A stretch of DNA of 64,000 nucleotides from NCBI GenBank assembly GCA_019633425.1, contig WSUB01000013.1, forward strand, positions 372,001-436,000. Direction: 5' to 3'. The position numbers and the translations under genes are program-made. The notes under the pieces are model-generated. The model made no database searches. It was not told the DNA's origin and saw only the letters and a list, made by a program, of their open reading frames with translations. Shown here in pieces: positions 21,804-32,966 of this stretch (within the stretch, counting starts at the first letter, position 1; every line of letters begins with the position of its first letter). The DNA is from Tulasnella sp. 424 (Eukaryota; Basidiomycota; Agaricomycetes; Cantharellales; Tulasnellaceae).

Positions 21804-24512
21804 CTACGCCCTCCCCATCTCCTTTAAAATCTCCAACCTCCTCATATCACCCACAGGCCTAAACCCTTCCACGCTCATCTCAAAGGTGGCCTGTCCACCG
21901 GATACAGCTCTGAGCCTTGACGAATAATCAAGCATCTTTCCCAAAGGGGCAACCGCCCTAACACTGCGCTTAAAGCTCGCTCCACCAGACTTGGCTTCGA
22001 GCGAGGCGGATGATGGGGTAACCCACTTCGGGGGGAGGTAAATACCTTCTGACGAGTACGGTCCGATGCCTTCCTCCTCTCCTCCGGCAGTGGCACTGTT
22101 GGAGCCCTCAGCGAGGTCAAGGATCTCTCCGCCATTTTCAGTCAAGTCCCGAACGACTTTGCCTACGCCTTCCTCCCCAACATCGATTTTGACATTGATG
22201 TATGGTTCCATGACTTGACCAGGTCCGGCTTTGAAGAGAGCTTGACGAAGAGCGTCCGTCGCTGCTGCTGTGAGAGTGGTAGGAGGTGATCCTTGATCGA
22301 GTTCGAAAGAGGTGATGGAGATGTTGAGGTGGGATAAAGGCAGCATCGTGTGTGGGGAAGATGACAGGGCACCAAGGACACCTTGCAGAACCGCTGTAAT
22401 CGGAGACGTTGATGGATACAGGGTATGGTTGAACGATGTCGATTCTGGTGAAGGGAACGCCTCCAACTCGTCACCCGCCGTCTCGGAAATCGAAACGAGA
22501 CTGCCGCCCCACGAGTCTATAGCCTGCTTGTTCAACTCCTCACTCCTCGACGCATCTCCAACAAGAGCAGAGACCTTCATCTCCACAGTCGCACCAACGC
22601 GTTTTCCACCCACATCCCTCTCCCACCTACTCCTCGTTTCCACACCTTCCTCTCCTTCGTACCCAAAGTTCTCTCTATAGCTCACTCTCCTTTTGCCGAA
22701 TTGCACTTTGACGCCCCACTCGTCTCTCAACCGCCCTTCGACGATTTCGAGATGAAGCGCACCAAGTCCGTGGACGAGCGTCTGGCCCTCCTCAGCGTCC
22801 TCAGTCACTCGAACACTAGGATCTGTTCGAGATAAGGCCGCAAGAGCTTCTTGAACGGGTTGGACGTCCGCTTGAGAGTGCGGGACGACAGAGGCGGAGA
22901 TGACGGCTGGAGGAGGCACGATGGAACGCAACGTCGCGTCTGATGAACCAGCATTAAGGGAAGTGAGGGTATCGCCCGTCCGGGTATGCTTAAGTCCGAG
23001 AACGACTCCAACGCTACCGAAGGAAAGGGACTGCACTTCCTCTGGTTGAGATGCGTAGAGGAGCATCACCTTGGAAGCTCGTTCACGCTGACCGCTGGTT
23101 GTGTTCAAGAGCCCACTTTGACCTTGCAAGGTTCCTAATAAACCGACATGTTTTTTGTCAACGAATATCATCATGCAGTCATCTGCAGGAAAGACCCACC
23201 AGAGTACACTCTAACAAACGTCATCCACCCTTTCCGTTTGTCCCAGCTAACCTTCCAGGCAAGCATCTGAAGCTGATCTGGTCTTTTAATAGCGGTCTTC
23301 TTTTTCGATCCGATGGCGGTGGATGACGACGTCTTGGCAACATCAATGGGGCTAGCCAGCAGTTCTCCAACAAAGTCCATCAAAATGTCCGTTCCGACAT
23401 GCTTGAGCGCAGCGCCACAAATGATGGGCAAAATGGCTCGGTCGAGGGTCAATTGCCGGAGGGACGACATCAAAGCTTGCGTTGTCAAGGTTAAATAAGG
23501 TGAAGGAGTTTCCGGCAGTTCGACAAAGGTCTCCATAAGCTCCGGGGATAAAACGGAAAGGTTGTCGATCAACCCTTGCCGTGCTTCCAGAATTTCCGGG
23601 ATAATTGGATGGTCCGTATTGAACAGTTGGCTTGCCTTCAGTTCTTCTTCCGTTCTCGGCAAAGGGATTCTTTCGACCTTCTCCGCTGGGGCATGGGTGG
23701 ACTCGCGCGAGGCATGCCACCGCCAGATCTCCCAATTAACGAGGTCTACGATGCCCTCTAAACCCGGTTCTCCTGTCTTGTAGCGGCTCGAATCGAATGA
23801 TGCGATAGGAAGAGTGAGTACCAGAGGATTCGGGTGAAGTCGATGGTTGAGAATGGATGAGATGGAGTTGTGGACACTGGCCCCAGGCCTGTCGAGTTTG
23901 TTAAGGAAGATCATTCTCGTAGGCACAGAATGCCTATGAAAGCGCCAGTAAAAAAAAGGTTCAGTTTGAGCGACCATCTAGTTCCATCAACGCTTTGTGC
24001 TCACCTGTCAAGCTGCCTCCAGACGCCTTTCGTTTGGCCCTCTACTCCCTCAACAGCATCCAACAGCACAACTGCGCCGTCGACAACGCGACTCGCACTC
24101 TCCACTTCCATTCCAAAGTCCACGTGCCCAGGAGTATCGATGAGGTTAAACGTCCAATCCTTCCATTTGACAGGAATGCTGGCACTTTGTATGGTGATGC
24201 CTCGTTCGCGTTCCGCTGGCAGAAAGTCTGTCGTTGTGCTTCCGGTGTCTACAGAGCCTGGCGCCACAAGGTAGGATGAGGTGTGAAGAATGGATTCTGT
24301 CAAAGTAGTCTTGCCAGAATCTGGGCTCAACGTTAGCCGCACCGCAAGTGTATGGTAAGAAAGGATCGACCCTCACCGATGTGAGCCATAAGGGCAATGT
24401 TACGGATATTTTCCGCATGAGATCCACTTGAAGATGCATAACCCCGACGGACTATTAGCAGTCCACGCCATTGTGTCGAAGTTTTTGTGAGGCGAGAGGA
24501 CCGCAGAAACAT
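21804..24512 (-). CDS. MEF2: Mitochondrial elongation factor G2 (ribosome-releasing factor 2)
   Basis: This translational GTPase splits mitochondrial ribosomes after termination together with ribosome recycling factor. The ATG at 24,512 opens an Arg-rich presequence ([10 protein letters not shown], then RRGYASSS) typical of mitochondrial import. The G domain follows: AHIDSGKTT (G1, split by intron 1), RGITIQSA (G2), DTPGHVDF (G3), NKLDRPGA (G4) and SASF-like region later. Then come the beta-barrel domain ([17 protein letters not shown] in domain III) and the EF-G domain IV/V region ending EILKEMGRA. Introns lie near 24,320, 23,950 and 23,150. The G1-G4 set and length of about 800 aa fit EF-G2 rather than EF-G1, but the split between those two rests on overall similarity. 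Confidence 0.9.
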
Positions 24513-24896
24513 GGCTGCCAAAGATTGCGTCTCCGTTCCGTGGTTTCACGGGCTTCCGCTGTGTGATCATAGCAAATGCTCAACGTCATCAGCGGCCTCT
24601 TCAGCCTGGGATCACGAGATGGACACGCAGAACAAATGCATTGAATATCCAAGGATGTATACTTGCATCAATCAAAGGTCCGATTGCAAGAGGTGCGTTG
24701 GGACGATGGTGATTACGTCATATCCACTCGCAATTGAGCGTTCCTTCCGACGCCGCGGTTCTGGCCGAAACGGTGGAACCTTTTCCGATTAATTCACGGA
24801 CACACGTGCGCCAGTTTGCTCCTTCTTCCGCAGGTGGCCTTTATCTAGGAGTCGGGTGTTTCGCCTCCACCACGTCCACCACAAGGCTCACTCACC
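24513..24896. promoter_or_regulatory. Divergent promoter between MEF2 and S2
   Basis: 384 bp separate the two start codons. The S2 half, from about 24,672, aligns with the upstream regions of S3-S7. The MEF2 half has no recognisable box. Confidence 0.5.
24713..24808 (+). promoter_or_regulatory. Upstream boxes of S2
   Basis: TTACGTCA at 24,713-24,720 (184 bp before the ATG) and CACGTG at 24,803-24,808 (94 bp before). Both recur at similar places in the other S promoters. Confidence 0.45.
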
Positions 24897-25492
24897 ATGA
24901 CCAGCCAGTCTGTGATAACACCTCCGGGTACCAGAAAGGGATACGACTGGACAGCTCGTATCCGATGCATCGAATCTGAACTCGGAGAAAACTTCTCCGT
25001 CTACATCTTCCTCGGTCCCATACCAAAACCACCCGCCAATGTGATCACCAGCCCAAACTACGTCGGGTCCTTCGACACTTACTTTGACAGCATCTCCTAC
25101 TCTATCGCTGAAAGAAGATCTCAAGGAGGTAGCAACAGCAGCCGTGGCACGCTAGTTCAAGGTTTCGTCAACCTCAGTCGGGCTCTTGTGGAGCACGGGG
25201 GATTCCAAACGTTGGAACCGGAGAACGTGGTTCCATACCTCAAGAGCAACCTTAAGTGGTGTGTCGAAAAGGTGCGTTTTAATTCGATATGATTCATTCT
25301 CATTTCAGATTCCGATGCCCTTTCGTCCCCTAGTCCAGGGGAGACCGAGTAGACTTGCATGACCTTCCGTCCTTGGAAGTCATGGTCTTGGAGGTTCCAC
25401 TGACACTAAGCCCTGGAGAGACAATCCCTAAGAGAGGGTCTCCTAAAGAACACCCAGATATAACCCACGGGAAAGAAGGAGGTGCCAAATAA
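24897..25492 (+). CDS. S2: free-standing tyrosinase C-terminal-like domain protein
   Basis: Exons 24897-25271 and 25334-25492 give 177 aa. The protein aligns along its length with the tyrosinase C-terminal domain: DWTARIRC (tyrosinase B: EWTVRVRC), IFLGPIPK, YVGSFDTYF ([10 protein letters not shown]), QGFVNLSRAL ([11 protein letters not shown]), YLKSNLKWCVEKV ([14 protein letters not shown]), then after the intron DRVDLHDLPSLEVMVLEVPL ([19 protein letters not shown]) and a PDITHGKEGG end. The intron is in phase 0 right after the LKW block, as in the last tyrosinase intron. There is no CxxC, copper site or signal peptide. It carries the longest variable loop (SIAERRSQGGSNSSRG). First gene of the array; divergent from MEF2. 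Confidence 0.85.
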
Positions 25493-25662
25493 GCAATTCC
25501 TCCCTTTAACTGCGCCGGTATCAATAAAAACTTTGTCTCAACGCTCGATACGCACTCGAGTTGATAATAAAATTGAAAATCCATCTCTCATATGCTGAGC
25601 GGGGGTAGACTATAAACTAACGATACAAAACGAAAGCGCAATCGAGCAAAGCGGGGTCGGAC

Positions 25663-26092
25663 GAACGCCTACAAGTCCTTCGTCACGGCAGCCAGCTAAG
25701 GCTAAACCAGCAGTAGCTTGTCGGGTGGCGGCGCAATCGCTGATCTCCGCGACATGGGCATCGCACCTGTTTACGAGAGTCTATATGAGAGCAGGATCGC
25801 AGCCAACATTGACTTTAACGCAAGATCAATCGGCAGCCGGGATGCGGGACTCAGACCACCGACAGCCCGGTGGCAATGTTCACGTTAATTAAGAGCAGAC
25901 CCTTAAATGTTGCAGACGGTGTTGGTGACGACGTTACCCTTCAGAGCCTCGGCTTGTGCGAATTGGGTTTGGTCGACGGGCGACCGTTGTTGAACGCGGG
26001 ACCGAATTTGATGGAGGAACCAAATTCAAACAGGCCAGCTTGGTAGCCCTAGCCGCTAGAAACGATGCCGTGGCCTCGTAAAAGATCCCGAG
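25663..26092 (-). pseudogene. Truncated 3' fragment of the secreted-protein gene (after S2)
   Basis: It matches the 3' end of the gene at 33,934-35,735, including the TAG-side end, the last intron region and a block equivalent to FGPAFN, but stops and frame breaks run through it (for example the AITKDL-type end is altered and the last intron flanks have drifted). No promoter or 5' exons. Confidence 0.75.
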
Positions 26093-26110
26093 TCCAGGAG
26101 ACGATCGCAA

Positions 26111-26212
26111 TTACGTCATATCCGCACCCCAATTGAGCGTTCCTTCCGACGCCACCGATCTGGCTGCAACGGTACAACTTTTTTTCCCGAATGGGTAATC
26201 TACGGGCACGTG
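26111..26212 (+). promoter_or_regulatory. Upstream boxes of S3
   Basis: TTACGTCA at 26,111-26,118 (203 bp before the ATG) and CACGTG at 26,207-26,212 (107 bp before). Confidence 0.45.
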
Positions 26213-26313
26213 CACCGACCTTACATGGTCATAGGTGGGTTTTTACCGCAGGACCTGGGTGCTTTTTGTTCTCACCTCCACCACCTCCACCACAACCCGT
26301 CAACCCGCTCGCC

Positions 26314-26855
26314 ATGCCCAGTCCAACTGTAATAATGCCTCCGGGTAGCAGAACGGGCTACGAATGGACAGCTCGAATCAGACAGGTCGTGTCTGAACTC
26401 GGAACACCCTTCACCGTCCACATCTTTCTCGGTCCCATTCCAGAGCCACCCGCGGATCCGACCACCAGCCCAAATTGCGTCGCGTCCCTCGGCACTTACT
26501 ATGACAACGACGATAGGCTAATTCAAAGTTTCGTCCACCTCGGGCCAGATCTTGTGGAGCACCGGGGGTTCCAAACGTTGGAACCGGAGAACGTGGTTCC
26601 ATACCTCAAGAGCAACCTCAAGTGGTGCGTCACAAAGGTGAATCTTTTCCATATATTTATTTTCGTATCATACTCAGATGCCTTTTCGTCCTCTAGGGAT
26701 GGGGAGAGCGAGTAGACTTACGTGACCTGCCGTCCTTGGAAGTCATGGTCATGGAAGTTCCATTGACACTAAGCCCTGGAGATATATTCCCTAAGATTGG
26801 GCCCACCAAAGAACACCCAGATATAACCCGCGGGAAAGAAGGAGGTGCCAAATAA
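26314..26855 (+). CDS. S3: free-standing tyrosinase C-terminal-like domain protein, shortened
   Basis: Exons 26314-26637 and 26697-26855 give 160 aa, the shortest of the family. It keeps EWTARIR, HIFLGPIPEPP, YLKSNLKWCVTKV and, after the intron, DLRDLPSLEVMV. It lacks most of the variable central loop (YYDNDDRLIQSF joins the flanking strands directly) and has Gln where the others have the RIRC cysteine. Start, splice sites and stop are intact. An upstream in-frame extension to 26,191 is open but not shared in frame by the other copies, so I use the ATG at 26,314. Confidence 0.82.
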
Positions 26856-27030
26856 GCAATTGCTCCCTTTAACTGCGCCGGTATCAATAAGAACCTTGTC
26901 TCAACGCTCGATATGCACTCGAGTTGATAATAAAACTGGAAATTCATCTCTCATATGCTGAACGGGGGTAGACTATAAATTAACGATACAGAACGAAAGC
27001 GCAATCGAGCAAAGCGGGGCCGGACGAACG

Positions 27031-27495
27031 CCTACAAGTCCTTCGTCCCGGCAGCGTCGAACGCATCAGCAAAGGTTTGGCCGCTTAAACCAGCAGTAGC
27101 TTGTCGGATAGCGGCGCAATCGTTGATCGTCACGACGTTGGCATCGCACTTGTTCACGAGAGTCTAGACGAGGGCAGGGTAGCGGTTAATATTGACGTCA
27201 ACGAAAGACTAATCGGGAGGGACGCGGGACTCACATTGCGGACAGCCCCGTCGACGATGTTCCCGTTAGGAGCAGTCTCTTAAGTGTTGCATACGGCATT
27301 GGTGATGACGTTACCCTTCAGAGCCTCGTCTTGAGCGTATTGGATTTGGCCGACTGGCTTGAAGGGGAACTCGCGGAGAGGGCGACCGTCGTTGAACGCG
27401 GGACCGGATTTGATGGATGGATTGGAGCAGGAACCGAATTCAAACAGACCAAAAACGATGCCGTGGCCGCGCAAAATATCAAAGATCCCGAGCTC
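27031..27495 (-). pseudogene. Truncated 3' fragment of the secreted-protein gene (after S3)
   Basis: It is recognisable by the antisense translation LFEFGSCSNPS, then FGPAFN, and GNVITNAVCN, matching FGSCTNPS...GNIVTNAVCN of the complete gene. The frame breaks after that block and only the 3' part is present. Confidence 0.78.
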
Positions 27496-27510
27496 AAGAG
27501 ACGATTGCGA

Positions 27511-27625
27511 TTACGTCATATCCGCACCCCAATTGGCCGCAGTGTTCCTTCCGACGCCCATGATCCGGCTGCAACGGTACAACTTTTCCCCTTATTTTCC
27601 CGAGTAAGTAATCTACGAGCACGTG
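27511..27625 (+). promoter_or_regulatory. Upstream boxes of S4
   Basis: TTACGTCA at 27,511-27,518 (229 bp before the ATG) and CACGTG at 27,620-27,625 (120 bp before). Confidence 0.45.
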
Positions 27626-27739
27626 CACCGGTCTGGTCATCCTTCCGCAGGTGGTTTTTTACCACAGTACCTGGGTGCTTTTTGTCCTCACCTCCACCAC
27701 TTCCACCACGAGCCTTTTTCCCCTCGTCAATTGCTCATC

Positions 27740-28331
27740 ATGTCCAGTCAATCTTTAATTACGCCTCCGGATACCATAAAAGGCTACGAATGGACAGTTC
27801 GAATCAGATGCATCGTGTCTGAACTCGGAACAAACTTCTCCGTCCACCTTTTTCTCGGCCCCGTACCAGAACTATCCGTCGACCGGATCACCAACCCAAA
27901 CTACGTCGGGTCCTTCAACACTTACTACGACGAGATTTCTTCCAACGCTGAGAAGATATTGCAAGGAGGGGGCAGCCGCGGCGCTAAGCTAACTCAGCGT
28001 TTCGTCCACCTCAGTCGGGATCTTGCGGAGCGCGGGGTCCAAACGTTGGAACCGGAGAATGTGGTTCCATACCTCAAGAGCAACCTCAATTGGTGTGTCG
28101 AGAAAGTGAGTTTTATCCAGTAGGATCTATTTTCATGTCACACTCAGATGCCCTTTTGTCCTCTAGCGGGGGTGCCCGAGAGAGCGAGTAGACTTGCATG
28201 ACCTCCCGTCCTTGGAAGTCATGGTATTGGAGGTTCCGCTGACACTGAGCCCTGGAGAGAGTGTGCCTGAGATTGGGCCTCCCAAAGAACACCCAGATAT
28301 AACCCGCGGAAAAGAAGGGGGTGCCAAATAA
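27740..28331 (+). CDS. S4: free-standing tyrosinase C-terminal-like domain protein
   Basis: Exons 27740-28105 and 28167-28331 give 176 aa. It shows EWTVRIRC, HLFLGPVPE, YVGSFNTYYDE, RFVHLSRDL, YLKSNLNWCVEKV and, after the intron, DLHDLPSLEVMVLEVPL with a PDITRGKEGG end. One Lys of the conserved LKW block is Asn here. Splice sites and stop are intact. No CxxC and no signal peptide. Confidence 0.85.
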
Positions 28332-28454
28332 GCTCGCTCCCTGTGTTCATTTGACCGTCTTGTGACTCCGCCTGTATCAATAACGATTTTGCCTGACCAC
28401 CTGGCACACTAACGATACAAGACGAAAGTGCAAACAAGAAAAGCGGTGTTGGAC

Positions 28455-28940
28455 GAACGCCTACAAGTTCTTCGTCGCAGCAGCGTTGAATGCATTAGCA
28501 TAGGCTTGGCTGTTCAAGCCAGCAATAGCTTTTTGGGCAGCGGCGTAGTCATTGAGTGCCACGATGTTGACATCACACTTGATTCACGAGAGTCTCGATG
28601 AGGGCAGGGGTCGTAGTTAATATTGACTTTTTCGAAAGACCGATCTGGAGAGACGGGACTCACATCGCTCGTGGACAGCCCGGTGTGACGATGTTCTCGT
28701 TAAGCGTAGACCTTTAAGTGCTGCAGACGGCGTTCGTGACGGTGTTACGCTTCAGAGCCTTGCCTTGAGCGAATTGGGTTTGGTCGACGGGCTTGAAAGG
28801 GAACTCGCGGAGAGGGGGACCGTCGTTGAACGCGGATGGATGGGTGCAGGAACCGAATCCAAACAGACGTCACCAGCCTGGTAGCCGCGAGAAACGAGGG
28901 CGCGACCGCGTAAAATATCAAAGATCCCGAGTCCAACGAT
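28455..28940 (-). pseudogene. Truncated 3' fragment of the secreted-protein gene (after S4)
   Basis: Antisense blocks equivalent to the 3' end of the complete gene are visible (last exon block near 28,455-28,580, the penultimate exon block near 28,720-28,880). Frame breaks interrupt it and no 5' exons exist. Confidence 0.72.
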
Positions 28941-28950
28941 CGTGATATCA

Positions 28951-29052
28951 TTACGTCATATCCGCACCCCGATTGAGCGTTCCTGGGTCCAGCGCCACTG
29001 ATATAGCTACAACGGTACAACCTTTTCCGAGTAAGTAATCTATATGCAAGTG
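28951..29052 (+). promoter_or_regulatory. Upstream boxes of S5 (second box degenerate)
   Basis: TTACGTCA at 28,951-28,958 (210 bp before the ATG). The place of CACGTG reads CAAGTG at 29,047-29,052. Confidence 0.4.
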
Positions 29053-29160
29053 CGCCAGTCTGGTCATCATTCCGCAGGTGGCTTTTTACCGCAGGACTTG
29101 GGTGCTTTTTGTCCTCCCGGCTCCACCACTTCCATCACAAACCTTCTTCACTCACTCACC

Positions 29161-29750
29161 ATGGCCAGTCAATCCGTAACAACACTTCCGGGTACCAGAG
29201 TATCATACGAATGGACAGCTCGGATTAGGTGCCTCGTGTCTGAACTCGGAACAAACTTCTCCGTCAACCTCTTTCTCGGTCCCATTCCAGAGCCACCAGC
29301 GGATCCGACCACCAGCCCAAATTACGTCGCGTCCTTCGCCACTTACCATGACGATGGTTCTTACCCTATCGGTGAAAAGAGATTTCAAGGAGGTAGCAGC
29401 CGCGGCGCTAAGCTAGTTGAAGGTTTCGTCCACCTCAGTCAGGTTATCCTGAAGCGCGGGGGGTTCCAAACGTTGGAACTGGAGAACGTGGTTTCATACC
29501 TCAAGAGCAACCTCAAGTGGTGTGTCCTGAATGTGAGTCTTCTCTCTTTGATTATTTTCATGTCATATTCAGATGCCCTTTCGTCCTCTAGTCAATGGGA
29601 GAACGAGCAGACTTACACGATCTGCCGTCCTTGGAAGTCATGGTCTTGGAGGTCCCACAGACGTGGGGCCCTGGAGAGAGAATCCCTAAGATCGGGCCTC
29701 CCATAGAACACCCAGATATAACCCATGGAAAAGAAGGGGGTGCCAAATAG
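29161..29750 (+). CDS. S5: free-standing tyrosinase C-terminal-like domain protein
   Basis: Exons 29161-29532 and 29592-29750 give 176 aa. Conserved blocks are EWTARIRC, NLFLGPIPEPP, YVASFATYHDD, EGFVHLSQVI, YLKSNLKWCVLNV and, after the intron, ADLHDLPSLEVMVLEVPQ with a PDITHGKEGG end. Start, donor, acceptor and stop (TAG here, TAA in the others of the array) are intact. A palindromic element sits 87 bp after its stop, in the shared 3' flank. Confidence 0.84.
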
Positions 29751-29838
29751 GCTTGCTCTCTGTGTTCATTTGACCGTCCTGTGACTGCGCCTGTATCAAT
29801 AACGATTTTGTCTAACCACCTGGTACACGCTCGAGTTA

Positions 29839-30543
29839 CAGCTGTTTGCAAAACGATAGGCGGAACATGGCTTTTCACACGTTCTACGCGAAAACCCTCT
29901 TTTGACGTATTTTAGTTCTAATTCCCCCATCTTTTCTATTTTGTCCGTGTAAACATTCTGATAGTAATAGGATGTGATTATCTACACTTCTACGAAATAT
30001 TAGAGGAAAAGGATACAATTTGAGAGAATTAATATTTTGCCCTTGGAAGGGCTCTAATTCTCTCAGTTCATGGATTCCGGGCCTCCCACTTTGGCGAAGT
30101 AAGGATAGTATTATATAGGGCTTGTATGCAAAGTCTTGCAGGGAAGGAATAAGGAATGAGAGAATTACATCCAATTCCCTTTCCCTGTGGTACCCTTGCT
30201 AGTCAAAAGTGGTGTAATTCTTTCCTTTCCCATTGTTTCGCTGCGAGACTGCGCATACAAGCTCTACACTATACTATACTCACTTCGCCAAAGTGAGAGG
30301 CCAGGAATCCACGAACTGAAAGAATTAGAGCCCGTCCAAGGGCAAAATACTAATTCTCTCAAATTGTATCCTTTTCTTCTAAGATTTTGTAGAGGTGTAG
30401 ATAATCACATCTTATTACTACCAGAAGGTTTATACAGCAATATATTAAAATATGGGGGAATTAGAGCTAAAATACGTCGAAAGGAGGTTTCCGCGTAGAA
30501 CGTGTGAAAAACCATGTTCCGCCTATCGTTCTGCAAACAGCTG
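29839..30543. mobile_element. Palindromic TA-flanked element (MITE or fold-back type)
   Basis: Two imperfect inverted arms, 29,839-30,169 and 30,213-30,543, run almost to the centre with a loop of about 43 bases. The ends read CAGCTGTTTGCA and its complement, and TA lies on both outer sides (29,837-29,838 and 30,544-30,545), the target-site pattern of Tc1/mariner-type elements. The other array units lack it at the matching place (gagttgataataaaa), so it inserted after the units formed. Two mirror-image open frames (96 and 103 codons) arise only from the palindrome. No transposase is encoded. Confidence 0.82.
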
Positions 30544-30643
30544 TAATAATAAACCCTAAAACCCATATCTTATGTGCTGAGCGGGGAAAGGGCTCTATAG
30601 AGCTACAAAACGAAAGGGCAAACACGGAAATCGGTATTGGATG

Positions 30644-31205
30644 GACGCCCCAAGCTACAGGTCCTTCGTCACAGCGTTGGATGCATTAGCAAAGGCTTGG
30701 TCACTCGATCTAGCAGTAGCTTGTTAGGCAGTAGTGCAGTCGTTGATCGCCACGACGTCAGCATCCCACTTGTTGAAGTTGGCCTTGGTCTGCTGGCGGC
30801 GTTACCAGGTCCACCACCAGGAGCGCTGCAAGGTTGGTCTGGAAGCCTAATGTAGCGTTCAACGTATCAGCAGCAATACCCTTTTCGGCGATCAATCCTT
30901 GAGCGTTGAACGCGGCCGCAAACGCGGCTTCACTGGCTTCGAAAGCTTGACCGACGGCATCGCAAGCTTTGCAGTTGTTCTGGAGGATGTTGCAGACGTC
31001 GCTGGTGTCGATTTGCCGCTCAGGGTCACGCCTTGAGGGGTTTGGGTTTGGTCGGCGGGCGAGGAGGTGAACTCGCGGAGAGGGCGATCGTTGAACGCGG
31101 GACCGAATTTGATATGGCTCGTGCAGGAACCGAATTCAAACAAACCAGCCTGCCCGCCGCTAGAAACGAGGCCGCGGCCATGTAACATATCAAAGATCCC
31201 GAATC
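30644..31205 (-). pseudogene. Truncated 3' fragment of the secreted-protein gene (after S5)
   Basis: It is longer than the three before it and includes a block equivalent to the AFNATFG/EKG region and the cysteine-containing NNCKA block as well as LFEFGSC, FGPAFN. In-frame stops and small deletions break it. It abuts the S6 promoter. Confidence 0.78.
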
Positions 31206-31231
31206 CAAAAAGTGTACTGGAATGATCGTGA

Positions 31232-31326
31232 TTGCGTCACATCCACACCGCGATTGAGCGTTCCTTCAGACGCTACTGATCGGGCTGCAACGGAGCAACC
31301 TTTTCCAAGTAATCCGCGGGCACGTG
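31232..31326 (+). promoter_or_regulatory. Upstream boxes of S6
   Basis: TTGCGTCA at 31,232-31,239 (198 bp before the ATG; one base from the box in S2-S5) and CACGTG at 31,321-31,326 (109 bp before). Confidence 0.45.
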
Positions 31327-31429
31327 CACCGGTCTGTTCATTCTTCCACAGGTGGCATTTTACCGCAGGATTTGGGTGCTTTTTGTCCCCACCTCCACCA
31401 CTTCCACCACAACCCGTCAACTGCTCGCC

Positions 31430-32002
31430 ATGACCAGCCAATCTCTAACAACACCTCCGGGTACCAGAACAGGCTACGACTGGACAGCTCGGATCAGATG
31501 CGTCGTGGCTGAGGTCGGAACAAACGTCCGCGTCCATCTCTTTCTCGGTCCCATTCCAGAGCCACCAGCGGGTCTGATGACCAGCCCAAACTACGTCGGG
31601 TCCTTCTACACTTACTATGACAAACTCTATTACTCTATCGCCGAGAAGAGACGTGGTAAGCCAGTTCAAGGTTTCGTCGGCCTCAGTCGTGATCTTGTGA
31701 AGCACGGAGGGCTCCAAACCTCAGAACCGGAGAACGCAGTTCCATATCTCAAGAGCAACCTCACGTGGTGTGTCCAGAAGGTGAGTTTATCGGATGTTAA
31801 TTTTCATGTTATACTCAGGTGCCCTTTCGTCCTCTAGATAGCGCCCGGGGGAGAGCGAGTAGACTTACACGACATGCCGTCCTTGGAAGTCATGGTCTTG
31901 GAGGTCCCACTGACGCTAAGCTCTGGAGAAAGTGTGCCTGATATTGGGCCTCCCAAAGAACACCCAGATATAACCCGCGGAAAAGAAGGGGGTGCCAAAT
32001 AA
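31430..32002 (+). CDS. S6: free-standing tyrosinase C-terminal-like domain protein
   Basis: Exons 31430-31780 and 31838-32002 give 171 aa. Blocks are DWTARIRC, HLFLGPIPEPP, YVGSFYTYYDK, QGFVGLSRDL, YLKSNLTWCVQKV and, after the intron, DLHDMPSLEVMVLEVPL with PDITRGKEGG. It is nearly identical to S7; in exon 1 I count about seven changed residues and four silent codon changes. Splice sites and stop are intact. Confidence 0.85.
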
Positions 32003-32189
32003 GCAATTACTCCCTGTGTTCAATTGACCGTCTTGTGACTGCACCTGTATCAATAACGATTTTGTCTGACCGCCTGACACACACCCGAGTTGATAATAAA
32101 ATCGGAAATCTATCTCTCATGTACTGAGCGGGGAAAGGGCCTATAAACTAACGATACAAAACGAAAGCGCGAACAGGAAAAGGGGTGTT

Positions 32190-32943
32190 GGATGGACGCC
32201 TCAGGCGACAGGTCCTTCGTCACCGCAGCGGTGGACACATTAGCAAAGACTTGGCCATTCGAACCAGCAGTAGCTTGTTGGGCAATAGTGCAGTCGTTGA
32301 TCGCCACGACGTCAGCATCACGAGAGTCTCGGTGAGGAAGCGCAGCAGTTGATATCGACGTCACCGAAAGACCAACCAGGAAGACTCACATCGGAGACAG
32401 CCCGGGTGACAACTTTTTCATTAATAGCATGCCCTTGAGTATAATCTTGGCGGTTCTCGGGAAGGAGCGAAGTCTCGGTACGTCCATCAATGCCAGCGGC
32501 AAAGACGAGGGGGAGCACTTGTTGAAGTACCAGGTCCATCACCAGGAGCGCTCCGAACGACAGCGAGGTTGGTCCGGAAGCCCAATGTAGCGTTGAACGC
32601 ATCAGCAGCAATACCCTTTTCGGCGATCGATCCTTAGGCTTGAACGCGGCCGCAAACGCGGCTTCACCGGCTTCGAAAGCTTGGTTGGCGGCATCGCAAG
32701 CTTTGCAGTTGTTCTATAGGATGTTGCAGACGCCGCTGGTGTCGATTCTGCTGCTGAAGGCCTCGCCTTGAGGGGATTGGGTTTGGTCGGCGGGCTTGGG
32801 GGTGAACTCGCGGAGAGGGCGATCGTTGAACGCGGGACCGAATTTGATATGGCTCGTGCAGGAACCGAGTTCAAACAAACCAGCCTGCCAGCCGCTAGAA
32901 CCGAGGCCGCGGCCATGTAACATATCAAAGATCCCGAGTCCAA
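32190..32943 (-). pseudogene. Truncated 3' fragment of the secreted-protein gene (after S6)
   Basis: This is the longest fragment. It contains both repeated motifs of the complete gene: the region equivalent to FATGIDGRTEASFVPEN near 32,460-32,510 and LFELGSC near 32,880. Deletions (for example in the AGTACC region near 32,525) and stops break the frame. It still lacks the signal peptide and the Ala/Thr-rich exon. Confidence 0.8.
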
Positions 32944-32966
32944 AAAGTGTACTGGGATGATCGTGA

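Noticed and set aside
29884..30498. Two open frames of 96 and 103 codons with similar proteins
   Set aside because: They are the same arm of the palindromic element read in opposite directions; likeness comes from the inverted repeat, not from a gene pair.
31352..31429. In-frame upstream extension of S6 (and like ones for S3, S4, S7)
   Set aside because: The extensions lie in different frames in different copies and include the shared leader; homology starts at the internal ATG.
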